A program made the translations under genes and the position numbers. A stretch of 64,000 nucleotides of DNA from RGIG9115 sp045649825 (GTDB taxonomy: Bacteria > Bacillota > Clostridia > UBA1381), in NCBI GenBank assembly GCA_045649825.1, contig JAZRQO010000001.1, positions 1 to 64,000 of the forward strand, given 5' to 3'. Within the stretch, counting starts at the first letter, position 1. Each line of letters starts with the position of its first letter. Under the pieces are notes generated by a model. The model was not told the DNA's origin. It did no database searches and saw only the letters and a list, made by a program, of their open reading frames with translations. Of this stretch, positions 42,147-50,642 are shown piece after piece.

Positions 42147-42166
42147 TAAGTTAATGGGGGTTTTTT
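42129..42166. terminator. Hairpin overlapping the promoter
   Basis: ACCCCCATTA and TAATGGGGGT pair, with an inner ACTT/AAGT. TTTTTT follows on the plus strand. In the minus direction, where rseP would end, the tail is only GTTGTGTT, so rseP termination would be weak. Confidence 0.65.
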
Positions 42167-42209
42167 ATATTAAAATTGTAAAAAACTGTAACGTATTTTT
42201 TGTACACAA

Positions 42210-43367
42210 TTACCCTTTAATTAAATTTATAATATCCCTGTAGGATATAAGGAGCATAAGACCTATAAGGATTAAAAATCCGATTCCGTGGACTGCACCT
42301 TCTTTTTCAGGCGATATGGGTTTTCGTCTTATCCACTCAATCACAACAAACAAAAGCCGTCCGCCGTCAAGGGCAGGAAGAGGCAAGAGATTGAATACTC
42401 CAAGATTTATTGTCAGAAGTGCAACCAGGTTCAGAACATATATAAGGCTTTGGTCGCCTGCGTTCACCGCATTATTAACCTCACGTACAACTCCCACTGG
42501 GCCTGAAACAACCTCCATAGACTGCTTGCCTGTTATAAGCTCCCACACTGTTTTATACAAAAGCTTTACAACATAGCCCGTCATTCTGAAAGAATGAGGT
42601 ACTGCGTTCAAAACCGTAACCTCTTCGGAAACGGGGCTGAAGCCTATAAGATAGCGGTTGCTCTCCGAGGTCGTCCCCACAAGCTCATCATTTTTGGGAA
42701 CATCCTCAGAATATTCTATCACCGTCTGCGTGGCGATGCCGTTTATTGCTTCCTCATACAGGATATTATCCTCCGTATAGGTTACTTTTACATTCTGGAG
42801 CGAGGGCATAAAGGAAACGGTTTTCTTCTCACCGTTTTCACGGCGTACGGTAAGGTCTATTTCCCTGTCGCCTTTTATTTCAGACATATAAAGGCTTATA
42901 TCCTGATACATCCCAACTCTTTTACCGTTTATTTTTATAATTTCATCACCGGGCAGGATTTCAGTTTCTGAAAGGTATGTTCCGGGTATAACCGTCTGAA
43001 TACGGTTTGTGTAAATACTGTCTGTCATACCCGTTATAATGCAGAACAGAGCAAAGCCCAGAACAACATTAAAAATTGCACCTGCAACGAGAACTGCAAT
43101 ACGTTTCGGGCAGGACTGCTCGTTGAAATTTCCTCTTTCTGCTTTGTTCTCTCCATCCTCTCCTGCAAAGCGGCAGAAGCCGCCAAAGGGTATTAGCCTC
43201 ACGGAATACAGGGTTTCGCCTTTCTGCTTTTTGAAAATAACAGGGCCGAAGCCTATAGCATATTCAAGCACGGTAAAGCCAAGGAGCTTTCCCGTTATAA
43301 AATGCCCGAATTCGTGGATGGAAATCATCACAAGGAACATTATTATGGTAACAATAGCCGTAATCAT
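42210..43367 (-). CDS. rseP: RIP metalloprotease RseP (site-2 protease)
   Basis: A 385-residue membrane zinc protease. The active site HEFGH lies at residues 18-22 in the first helix; a PDZ domain (residues ~110-180, with PGTYLSETEILPGDEI) follows; the second metal-binding part is NLLPLPALDGG near the C-terminus. It cleaves anti-sigma factors or signal peptides within the membrane. It is adjacent to dxr (1 nt gap), the usual pairing. Confidence 0.96.
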   Translation of the reverse strand: MITAIVTIIMFLVMISIHEFGHFITGKLLGFTVLEYAIGFGPVIFKKQKGETLYSVRLIPFGGFCRFAGEDGENKAERGNFNEQSCPKRIAVLVAGAIFNVVLGFALFCIITGMTDSIYTNRIQTVIPGTYLSETEILPGDEIIKINGKRVGMYQDISLYMSEIKGDREIDLTVRRENGEKKTVSFMPSLQNVKVTYTEDNILYEEAINGIATQTVIEYSEDVPKNDELVGTTSESNRYLIGFSPVSEEVTVLNAVPHSFRMTGYVVKLLYKTVWELITGKQSMEVVSGPVGVVREVNNAVNAGDQSLIYVLNLVALLTINLGVFNLLPLPALDGGRLLFVVIEWIRRKPISPEKEGAVHGIGFLILIGLMLLISYRDIINLIKG

Positions 43368-44507
43368 TTAAAGAATTCCTTTCTCCGCATAGCTGCGGGC
43401 AAATCTGTCAGCTTCTAAAATATCATCAATTGACGGATTTTCGATAACAGGTGCCGCCTCCATTGCCTTTTCAAGGCAGCGTGAAATATCCAAAAATCCT
43501 ATTTTTTCTTTAAGGAACAGCTCCACCGCCATCTCGTCCGCACTGTTGAAAACAGTGGGCAGTATTCCGCCCTTTTTCCCTGCCTCAAATGCAAGGCTGA
43601 GGGCGGGGAATGTTCCCGTATCAGGCTTTGCAAAAGTAAGTGACGGGTATTTTGCAAAATCAAGCCTCTCACGGTTTATGGGAAGGCGTTTAGGGTATGT
43701 TAATGCATACTGGATAGGCAAATGCATATCGGGAGTGCCAAGCTGAGCAATTACTCCCCCATCTGCATATTCCACCATTGAGTGAACAACACTCTGCCTG
43801 TGAACAAGCACTTCTATATTATCGTAATCCATATCAAAGAGCCAGTGTGCCTCCATTACCTCAAGACCTTTATTAACTAAAGTTGCCGAGTCGATTGTAA
43901 CCTTTGCACCCATATCCCAGTTGGGGTGCTTTAGTGCCTGTGCAGGAGTTATTGAGCAAAGCTCATCTGCCGTTTTACCAAAAAATGGTCCGCCCGAAGC
44001 GGTGAGGATTATTTTATCCGCTTTTTGGGGTGTACTCTGAAGGGATTGAAAAATTGCAGAATGTTCGCTGTCTACAGGGAGTATTTTTATTCCTTTTTCT
44101 GCAGCAAGTGAGGTTATAATATGACCTGCGCATACCATTGTTTCTTTGTTGGCAAGAGCGATATTCTTTCCGCTTTTTATAGCTTCAATTGTAGGTAAAA
44201 GCCCCGATATTCCAACCACTGCAGTTACAACTATTTCACTGTCGCCGTATGCGGCGGCATATTTCAGACCCTCTGCTCCCGATACCACCTTACAGGGAAT
44301 GTCGGCAATTTTTATTTTAAGCTCCTCTGCAGCTTTTTCGTCTGTCATACAAACAAGTTCGGGCTTAAACTCACGCACCTGAGCCTCCATAAGCTCTACG
44401 CTTCTGTGAGCCGTAAGAACAGATGCTTTCATATAAGGGTTATCACGTATTATATCCAGTGTTTGAGTTCCGATTGAACCTGTTGATCCAAGTATGGTTA
44501 TATCCAT
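43368..44507 (-). CDS. dxr: 1-deoxy-D-xylulose 5-phosphate reductoisomerase
   Basis: A 379-residue enzyme that makes methylerythritol phosphate in isoprenoid synthesis, using NADPH. The cofactor motif GSTGSIGTQTLDII starts the protein; ALANKETMVCAG, DSEHSAIFQSL and ASGGPFFG are the family segments and all are present. It has its own promoter and is cut off from cdsA by a 9-kb segment. Confidence 0.97.
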   Translation of the reverse strand: MDITILGSTGSIGTQTLDIIRDNPYMKASVLTAHRSVELMEAQVREFKPELVCMTDEKAAEELKIKIADIPCKVVSGAEGLKYAAAYGDSEIVVTAVVGISGLLPTIEAIKSGKNIALANKETMVCAGHIITSLAAEKGIKILPVDSEHSAIFQSLQSTPQKADKIILTASGGPFFGKTADELCSITPAQALKHPNWDMGAKVTIDSATLVNKGLEVMEAHWLFDMDYDNIEVLVHRQSVVHSMVEYADGGVIAQLGTPDMHLPIQYALTYPKRLPINRERLDFAKYPSLTFAKPDTGTFPALSLAFEAGKKGGILPTVFNSADEMAVELFLKEKIGFLDISRCLEKAMEAAPVIENPSIDDILEADRFARSYAEKGIL

Positions 44508-44544
44508 TATATATTTCCTTTCAAGCCTCGATAATATTTATCTT

Positions 44545-44573
44545 ATTGTAATACAAAAAGTTGCCAAATTCAA
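44545..44573 (-). promoter_or_regulatory. Promoter of dxr-rseP
   Basis: Minus strand TTGAAT (44568-44573), 17-bp spacer, TACAAT (44545-44550). Confidence 0.7.
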
Positions 44574-44669
44574 GTATAGCATAAAACTTTGTCAATAGTG
44601 CATAAGGTTTTAAAAGAAAATTTTTTTATAAATCTATTGTATTTTTTGTTATTTTATGATAGTATTATA

Positions 44670-44683
44670 TTCGTATATACGAA
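44670..44683 (+). promoter_or_regulatory. Palindromic operator-like site before the metY-like gene
   Basis: TTCGTATATACGAA is a perfect 14-bp palindrome just upstream of the ribosome binding site. Its second half overlaps the GAAAGG ribosome binding site, so a bound protein could block transcription start or a formed RNA stem could hide the site. Confidence 0.5.
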
Positions 44684-44696
44684 AGGACTGATATTT

Positions 44697-45968
44697 ATGA
44701 AAATTGAAACAAAATGCATACAAGAGGGCTACAAGCCTAAAAACGGCGAGCCCCGAGTGCTTCCTATATATCAAAGCACCACTTTCAAGTACGATTCAGC
44801 CGACTATATGGGCAAGCTTTTCGACCTTGAAGCAGACGGATTTTTCTATACACGTCTTGCAAACCCCACAGTTGCCTGTGTGGAAGAAAAAATCGCAAAG
44901 CTTGAGGGCGGCGTTGCAGCTATGATGACATCATCAGGTCAGGCGGCTACTCTTATGTCGGTTATGACTATTGCAAAAGCAGGCGACCATATTGTTTGCT
45001 CTGCTGCAGTTTACGGCGGAACATTCAACCTGCTGGGTGTAACTCTTGAGAAGTTCGGCGTTCATGTAACCTTTGTAGACCCCGACGCTCCGCTTGAAGA
45101 GCTTAAAAAGGCTATACGTCCCGAAACAAAGGCAGTGCTTGGTGAAACAATCGCAAACCCTGCACTTAACGTCCTTGATATAGAGAAGTTTGCAGAGCTT
45201 GCACACTCCAACAACATACCCCTTATAGTTGACAATACATTTGCAACTCCCATTCTTTGTCGCCCCTTTGAGTTTGGTGCGGATATTGTTATCCACTCCA
45301 CATCAAAGTATATGGACGGTCACGCTGTTTCTCTTGGCGGTGTAATCGTTGACAGCGGAAAATTCAAGTGGCTCGGAAACGACAAGTTCCCCGAATTTAA
45401 TGTAGCTGATGACTCATACCACGGTGTTACATATGCAAAAGACTTTGGTGAAATGGCATTCATTGTAAAGGCACGTGCTCAGCTTATGCGCGACCTCGGC
45501 TCTTCACCCTCGCCTCAGAATGCATTTCTTTTAAATCTCGGTCTTGAAACACTGCACCTGCGTATGCCCTGCCACAGTAACAACGCATTGAAGGTTGCAA
45601 AGCACCTCGAAAACCATCCTCAGATTTCATGGATTAACTATCCCGGACTTGAGAGCAGCAAATATAAGCCGTTGGTTGATAAGTATCTCCCCAACGGTGC
45701 AAGCGGCGTAATCTCCTTTGGTGTTAAAGGCGGAAGAGAAGCCTGCATTAAGTTCCTTGATAATTTGAAGCTTGCGGCAATTGTAACCCATGTTGCAGAT
45801 GCAAGGACCTGTGCTCTCCACCCTGCAAGCACAACTCACCGTCAGATGACGGATGAGCAGCTTTTAGCCGGTGGAATAAGCCCCGACCTGGTGCGTTTCA
45901 GCGTTGGTATTGAAAATGCAGATGACATTATAGCAGACATAGAAAATGCTCTTGCACAGATTAAATAA
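44697..45968 (+). CDS. O-acetylhomoserine sulfhydrylase / Cys-Met PLP lyase family
   Basis: A 423-residue PLP enzyme. Features are TKCIQEGYKPKNGEPRVLPI, FYTRLANPT, SSGQAATLM, VDNTFATP, and the PLP lysine in IHSTSKYMDGH. The pattern fits the MetY group (homocysteine from O-acetylhomoserine and sulfide) though methionine gamma-lyase cannot be excluded. Start ATG 44697 is fixed by GAAAGG; the upstream in-frame stretch is AT-rich leader. A terminator follows. Confidence 0.9.
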   Translation: MKIETKCIQEGYKPKNGEPRVLPIYQSTTFKYDSADYMGKLFDLEADGFFYTRLANPTVACVEEKIAKLEGGVAAMMTSSGQAATLMSVMTIAKAGDHIVCSAAVYGGTFNLLGVTLEKFGVHVTFVDPDAPLEELKKAIRPETKAVLGETIANPALNVLDIEKFAELAHSNNIPLIVDNTFATPILCRPFEFGADIVIHSTSKYMDGHAVSLGGVIVDSGKFKWLGNDKFPEFNVADDSYHGVTYAKDFGEMAFIVKARAQLMRDLGSSPSPQNAFLLNLGLETLHLRMPCHSNNALKVAKHLENHPQISWINYPGLESSKYKPLVDKYLPNGASGVISFGVKGGREACIKFLDNLKLAAIVTHVADARTCALHPASTTHRQMTDEQLLAGGISPDLVRFSVGIENADDIIADIENALAQIK

Positions 45969-45977
45969 AAGAACATT

Positions 45978-46014
45978 AAAACGGCATTGCGGTAAATTGC
46001 AATGCCGTTTTTGA
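45978..46014. terminator. Bidirectional terminator
   Basis: AAAACGGCATTGC pairs with GCAATGCCGTTTTT around an 8-nt loop, between the metY-like gene (+) and the AEC transporter (-). Confidence 0.85.
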
Positions 46015-46079
46015 TTAGTGAATTAAAATAATTCTTTTGTATCTTTATGCGTTAATAAATGCAAGATGCGTTTTTCTTT

Positions 46080-47009
46080 TTACAAATTAAATACATATCC
46101 CGACAAAAGCACTATTATGGGAAGTGTTATTCCCGAGAGCAATGTGGAAATAGCAAAAACTTCCGATGCCCTTACTGCGTTTCTGTTGTAACGGATTGCA
46201 AATAATGTAACAATCGTTGCAGTGGGGCATGCAGCCGCTATTATATTAGTTGTGAATATAACCTCGGAAGGTACGGGCAAAAGCTTGAACACCGCCACCA
46301 CTATCACGGGCACTACAACAAGCCTCAATGCAACAGGAACCATAACATTCGGCTCTTTAAGTGCCTTCAAAAGGTGCGACTCTGCCATTGTGGCACCTGC
46401 TACAAGCATTGCTATGGGTGTGTTCATCATTTTTACATAGTCAAGACTTGATGCAATCACCTTCGGCAGCTTAATCCCTGCAGCAAACAGAAGTATTCCC
46501 ACCGCGACGGAAATTATTGTGGGGTTTTTCATAACTTTTAAAAGACCTTTAAAGCTTTTTTCATCCGTCGCAAGCATTATGCCGTGAGTCCAGGCAAAAA
46601 TGTTGAAAAGCGTAATATATGAAGTAAGGTATAAAACTCCCTCGGAGCCAAAAAGTGCTTCAATCAGGGGTATTCCCATAAAAGCACAGTTTGTGTAGCC
46701 TACACACATTCTGCACATACGGAAGTTTTCCATTTTGTCTTTAATACAAATTCTTGCAATAATTATTCCGATTATAATAGAAATTGCAGAAAGCAAATAC
46801 GACCACAGTATGCCCTTCATAATTTCGGGGGTAACATCTATCTGGTATGCCATTATTACCAACGCCGGAATAACTATTGTAAGAAGCACCTCGGAAAGCT
46901 GCTTTCTTCCTTGTTCACTTATTACCTTTGTTTTGAACAGAATATAGCCAAGGAGTATGATAAGAAACATAATCCCTATCTGTTCAAACAATAAAAATGC
47001 ATATTCCAT
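46080..47009 (-). CDS. AEC-family transporter (auxin efflux carrier-like)
   Basis: A 309-residue membrane protein with about ten helices in two halves, containing the family's VIPALVIMAYQ and CMGIPL-type NCAFMGIPLIEALFG segments and the conserved TNIIAAACPTATIV near the end. The family exports or takes up small organic acids; substrate not evident. It lies 12 nt after typA and probably shares its transcript. Confidence 0.88.
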   Translation of the reverse strand: MEYAFLLFEQIGIMFLIILLGYILFKTKVISEQGRKQLSEVLLTIVIPALVIMAYQIDVTPEIMKGILWSYLLSAISIIIGIIIARICIKDKMENFRMCRMCVGYTNCAFMGIPLIEALFGSEGVLYLTSYITLFNIFAWTHGIMLATDEKSFKGLLKVMKNPTIISVAVGILLFAAGIKLPKVIASSLDYVKMMNTPIAMLVAGATMAESHLLKALKEPNVMVPVALRLVVVPVIVVAVFKLLPVPSEVIFTTNIIAAACPTATIVTLFAIRYNRNAVRASEVFAISTLLSGITLPIIVLLSGYVFNL

Positions 47010-47021
47010 GGACGCTTCTCC

Positions 47022-48845
47022 TTATTTTCTCGCCCTTGCCTTTGCTCTTAGGTCCGTTTTCAGAATACGTTTTCTCATTCTGAGGCTTTCGGGAGTTACC
47101 TCGAGAAGCTCATCATCTGCGAGGAACTCAAGGCACTGTTCAAGGCTGAAAAGTCTTGGAGGAACGAGCCTTAACGCGTCATCGGAGCCTGATGCACGGG
47201 TGTTTGTGGCGTGCTTTTTCTTGCACACGTTAACCACCACATCCTCCAGTCGTGCATTCTCGCCCACTATCATTCCCTCATAAACCTTTACACCGGGGCC
47301 TATGAAAAGTGTTCCTCTCTCCTGAGCGTTATAAAGACCGTAGGTTATTGTTTCCCCGTCCTCCCAGGCGATGAGTGCACCCCGGGTTCTGCCCTGAATG
47401 TCACCCTTATAAGGCTCATATGTTTCAAGGATACTGTTTACAATTCCCGTTCCCTTGGTGGCGGTGAGAAGCTCATTTCTGTAGCCTATAAGACCGCGGG
47501 AGGGGATTAAAAATTCAATTCGTGTATAGTTCTGAGCCGTTGGCGACATATTTGTCATTTCGCCGCGGCGATTGATAACACTGTCCATTACGACGCCTGT
47601 ATATTCATCAGGAACGTCCACGGTAAGCCTCTCGATAGGCTCGCAGAGAACTCCGTCAACCTTCTTATAAATTACAACAGGATTTGAAACCTGGAACTCA
47701 TAACCCTCACGACGCATATTTTCAATCAGCACTGAGAGATGAAGTTCGCCTCTGCCCGAAACGGTAAAGGCTTCGGTTGTGTCCGTTTCGGACACACGCA
47801 GTGCCACGTTCGAGTCAAGCTCTCTGAAAAGACGCTCTCTCAGATGACGTGAAGTTACAAACTTACCCTCTTTACCCGCAAATGGGCTGTCGTTAACGCT
47901 AAAGGTCATCGACAAAACAGGCTCGTCTATTTTAACAAAAGGCAAGGGGTCAATATTATCGGGAGAACAAAGTGTTTCACCGATATTAATATCTGCCATA
48001 CCCGATATTGCAACCATATCTCCTGCACCAACGGTGTCACACACACCCTTGTTCAGTCCTTCAAAGGTGTAGAGCTTCGTCGCCTTACCATAGTCAACCT
48101 TTCCGCCGTCACGGCAGATTGCCACTCTGTCACCCGTGGATATTTTTCCCCTTTGAATTTTACCAACGGCTATTCTGCCCGTATATTCATCATAGTCAAT
48201 ATTTGAAACAAGCATCTGAAAATCACCGTCGTCGTCACAGTCGGGACAGGGTATTTCATTTACAATAAGCTCGAAAAGCTCTGTAAGGTCTTTATTGGGC
48301 TGCTCGGGGTTATACTCTGCCGTTGCCCATCCGTCACGTCCCGAAGCATAGATTACGGGAGTATCAAGCTGCTCCTCAGTTGCCCCAAGGTCAATGAAAA
48401 GCTCAAGCACTTCGTCAACCACCTCGTAGGGACGGGCATTGGGACGGTCAACCTTGTTTACTACAATAATGGGCTGAAGATCAAGTGCCAGCGCCTTTGA
48501 CAGAACAAATCTTGTCTGCGGCATACAGCCTTCAAAAGCGTCAACAAGCAGAAGAACTCCGTCAACCATTTCAAGACCGCGTTCAACCTCGCCGCCGAAA
48601 TCCGCATGGCCCGGTGTGTCTATAATATTGATTTTTGTTCCTTTATAATAAAGCGAGGTATTTTTTGCAAGGATTGTAATACCTCTCTCACGTTCAAGGT
48701 CGTTTGAGTCCATAACTCTTTCGTCAACCTTTTCGTTTTCACGGAATGTACCGCTCTGAGCAAGCATAGCATCAACTAGTGTGGTTTTACCGTGGTCAAC
48801 GTGAGCGATTATTGCAATGTTTCTTATGTTTTCTCTTTTCGTCAT
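47022..48845 (-). CDS. typA: GTPase TypA/BipA
   Basis: A 607-residue translational GTPase. G1 is AHVDHGKTT, then ERGITILAKNTS, DTPGHADFGG and NKVDRP; the EF-G-like C-terminal domains and the basic TypA tail (LRMRKRILKTDLRAKARARK) follow. It assists ribosome assembly and stress adaptation. GGAGATAA lies before the ATG; a good promoter precedes it. Confidence 0.98.
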   Translation of the reverse strand: MTKRENIRNIAIIAHVDHGKTTLVDAMLAQSGTFRENEKVDERVMDSNDLERERGITILAKNTSLYYKGTKINIIDTPGHADFGGEVERGLEMVDGVLLLVDAFEGCMPQTRFVLSKALALDLQPIIVVNKVDRPNARPYEVVDEVLELFIDLGATEEQLDTPVIYASGRDGWATAEYNPEQPNKDLTELFELIVNEIPCPDCDDDGDFQMLVSNIDYDEYTGRIAVGKIQRGKISTGDRVAICRDGGKVDYGKATKLYTFEGLNKGVCDTVGAGDMVAISGMADINIGETLCSPDNIDPLPFVKIDEPVLSMTFSVNDSPFAGKEGKFVTSRHLRERLFRELDSNVALRVSETDTTEAFTVSGRGELHLSVLIENMRREGYEFQVSNPVVIYKKVDGVLCEPIERLTVDVPDEYTGVVMDSVINRRGEMTNMSPTAQNYTRIEFLIPSRGLIGYRNELLTATKGTGIVNSILETYEPYKGDIQGRTRGALIAWEDGETITYGLYNAQERGTLFIGPGVKVYEGMIVGENARLEDVVVNVCKKKHATNTRASGSDDALRLVPPRLFSLEQCLEFLADDELLEVTPESLRMRKRILKTDLRAKARARK

Positions 48846-48881
48846 AAAAGCTTATCTCCGTTTCGTTTTCACATAAAAAGT

Positions 48882-48910
48882 ATTATATAGCTTTACCGCT
48901 TATTTTACAA
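48882..48910 (-). promoter_or_regulatory. Promoter of typA
   Basis: Minus strand TTGTAA (48905-48910), 17-bp spacer, TATAAT (48882-48887). Confidence 0.75.
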
Positions 48911-48967
48911 GTGCATTTTGAAAATTACGTGGTTTTGTATGTTTTTTGATTGTTTCATTTTTTTGTG

Positions 48968-49681
48968 TTATACAATTAGCCCAAGGAGCCATATTACAAT
49001 AAGATGGACAGGATAGAAAATATAGAAGCCGTACTTGAATTTTTTAACTCCCGCCTCACCGTTATAAAGGGCGAGGAGAGGTACCGACATAAGGCTCCAT
49101 ACCTGAACATGGTTAAGCCCAAGCCGAACTGCAAGAAGCACAAGCCCTGCAGAGAAGGAAAAAAGCCTCAGTTCACGGTTGTTCTTACCCTCGAACAAAG
49201 CGGCAAACACAGGCACAAGCACGCCATAAAATCCATAATCCACATGGTATCTCCTGTTTGCTGCCCATACTCCTGCAAGCAGTGCAAAAAACACCAATGC
49301 AGCAAACACTATTTTACTGCGTTCTCCCTCAAAGTATACCCTTTTAAGCCATTCAAGTGCATAAATAAGAACAACTGACAAAGTAAAGGTGAGGAAAATA
49401 TTACCGTAATGACGCTTAAAAACAAACAGGCATACTCCCTCAAACAAAACGCCAGGTATTAACAAAAGCAAAAGCCTCTTTGCCTTGTTACGGGTATAAC
49501 AGCACCCCTCTGCAATAAAGTATGCAAAAATGGGGAACGCTATCCTTCCCGCAACCCTGAGCCATATCATATGGGGAAAAAGATATGCCCCGATATGGTC
49601 AACCGTCATAAAAATACAAGCTATAAGCTTTAACGCGGAAGCCGTAAAAATTCCGCTGCTTTGTACCGATAAATTTCTCAT
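48968..49681 (-). CDS. TraX-family membrane protein
   Basis: A 237-residue protein with about eight membrane helices and the TraX opening (LKLIACIFMTVDHIGAYLF, then IAFPIFAYFIAEGCCYTRN). TraX of F plasmid acetylates pilin; chromosomal Firmicute members are of unknown role and resemble acyltransferase-3 folds. It lies 15 nt after an AraC regulator gene. Confidence 0.88.
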   Translation of the reverse strand: MRNLSVQSSGIFTASALKLIACIFMTVDHIGAYLFPHMIWLRVAGRIAFPIFAYFIAEGCCYTRNKAKRLLLLLIPGVLFEGVCLFVFKRHYGNIFLTFTLSVVLIYALEWLKRVYFEGERSKIVFAALVFFALLAGVWAANRRYHVDYGFYGVLVPVFAALFEGKNNRELRLFSFSAGLVLLAVRLGLNHVQVWSLMSVPLLALYNGEAGVKKFKYGFYIFYPVHLIVIWLLGLIV

Positions 49682-49696
49682 AAAATCCTCTCCCTT

Positions 49697-50533
49697 TTAT
49701 AATCTTCCCGTTTTCTTTCTGTATTCCATAGGGGTTTCACCGAATTTATTTTTAAACTGCTTATAAAACCAGGACAAATTCTCAAAACCGCAGGTATAGC
49801 AAATATCCACTATTGGAAGATTGCTTGAGCCTAAAAGTCCTGCGCAGTAGTCAAGACGAAGCTCTGTTACAAGCCCCGTTGGAGTAGTTCCGTAGTATTT
49901 TTTCATACACCGTGTTAGATGCTCCCGGCTTTTGCCCGAAAGCTTGTACATTTTCTGTACCCCCGCTATGAAATTTTTTGGGTTTTTCATCTTTTCACAA
50001 AGTTCTTCAAGCCACAAGGGGACATCCGATACTCTTTCACGGCTTTCCATAAAGACGTCCATAAATATTTCTACCAAAAGCTTTTTTATCTTAAGTCTTG
50101 CAAGTGGCGCATTATTCTGGTCAAGCTCCGTAAGTGCAAAAAACAATCTTTCCTTTTCTTTCGGGGTCAACACCGCTTTCGGAGGCTCGTCCCCCCGGAA
50201 CAGACGGGATTTGGGAAAATCCTCTCCAAGATAATCAAACACCGCTTCTGCAAGCTCCCGTGATACGGAAATATTTATAAATTCAAAATATTCATTATTC
50301 ACATTCATATAGTCGTGAACATCTGTATCACGGATGAACAATATGCTTCCTTCACATAAAAGCTGCTCTCTTTCGTTTATTATATGGCGTACCTGCCCTT
50401 TTATAACCATAAATATTTCGTAATAATTATGGTTATGAGGACGGAAATATTCGGTATCACTCCGTACATATCTGAGAAGAAAACCGTTTTCACTGTTTAC
50501 GTGGTATTTTGCATCAAGCGTTTTTATGTCCAT
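49697..50533 (-). CDS. AraC-family transcriptional regulator
   Basis: A 278-residue regulator: a cupin sensing domain (YFRPHNHNYYEIFMVIKGQV, ~25-80), then a linker and two AraC helix-turn-helix motifs at the C-terminus (LSGKSREHLTRCMKKYYGTT; IVDICYTCGFENLSWFYKQF, ending FGETPMEYRKK). The start is ATG 50531-50533 because AGGTGA lies 5 nt upstream; a GTG three codons earlier overlaps that site. It is divergent from the GH38 mannosidase and cotranscribed with TraX, so sugar-responsive control of the mannosidase is likely. Confidence 0.9.
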   Translation of the reverse strand: MDIKTLDAKYHVNSENGFLLRYVRSDTEYFRPHNHNYYEIFMVIKGQVRHIINEREQLLCEGSILFIRDTDVHDYMNVNNEYFEFINISVSRELAEAVFDYLGEDFPKSRLFRGDEPPKAVLTPKEKERLFFALTELDQNNAPLARLKIKKLLVEIFMDVFMESRERVSDVPLWLEELCEKMKNPKNFIAGVQKMYKLSGKSREHLTRCMKKYYGTTPTGLVTELRLDYCAGLLGSSNLPIVDICYTCGFENLSWFYKQFKNKFGETPMEYRKKTGRL

Positions 50534-50550
50534 TTCAATCACCTGATATC

Positions 50551-50579
50551 ACAATACCACAATTTTTCTGTCACGTCAA
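50551..50579 (-). promoter_or_regulatory. Promoter of the AraC-TraX pair
   Basis: Minus strand TTGACG (50574-50579), 17-bp spacer, TATTGT (50551-50556). Confidence 0.65.
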
Positions 50580-50605
50580 GAGTAGATATTAAATTTATAC
50601 TGATG

Positions 50606-50611
50606 TATAAT
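50606..50611 (+). promoter_or_regulatory. -10 box of the GH38 gene
   Basis: TATAAT at 50606-50611 without a recognisable -35, as expected for an activator-dependent promoter. Confidence 0.5.
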
Positions 50612-50642
50612 GAAATTATCAATAATGAAAGGATGAAATGCT

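Noticed and set aside
46021..46079. GATGCGTTTTT and ATGCGTT repeat as a terminator after the AEC gene
   Set aside because: It is a direct repeat and does not form a stem; the hairpin at 45978-46014 serves this end.
48968..50263. Plus-strand ORFs opposite TraX and AraC genes
   Set aside because: Antisense to genes with clear family motifs; no ribosome binding sites.
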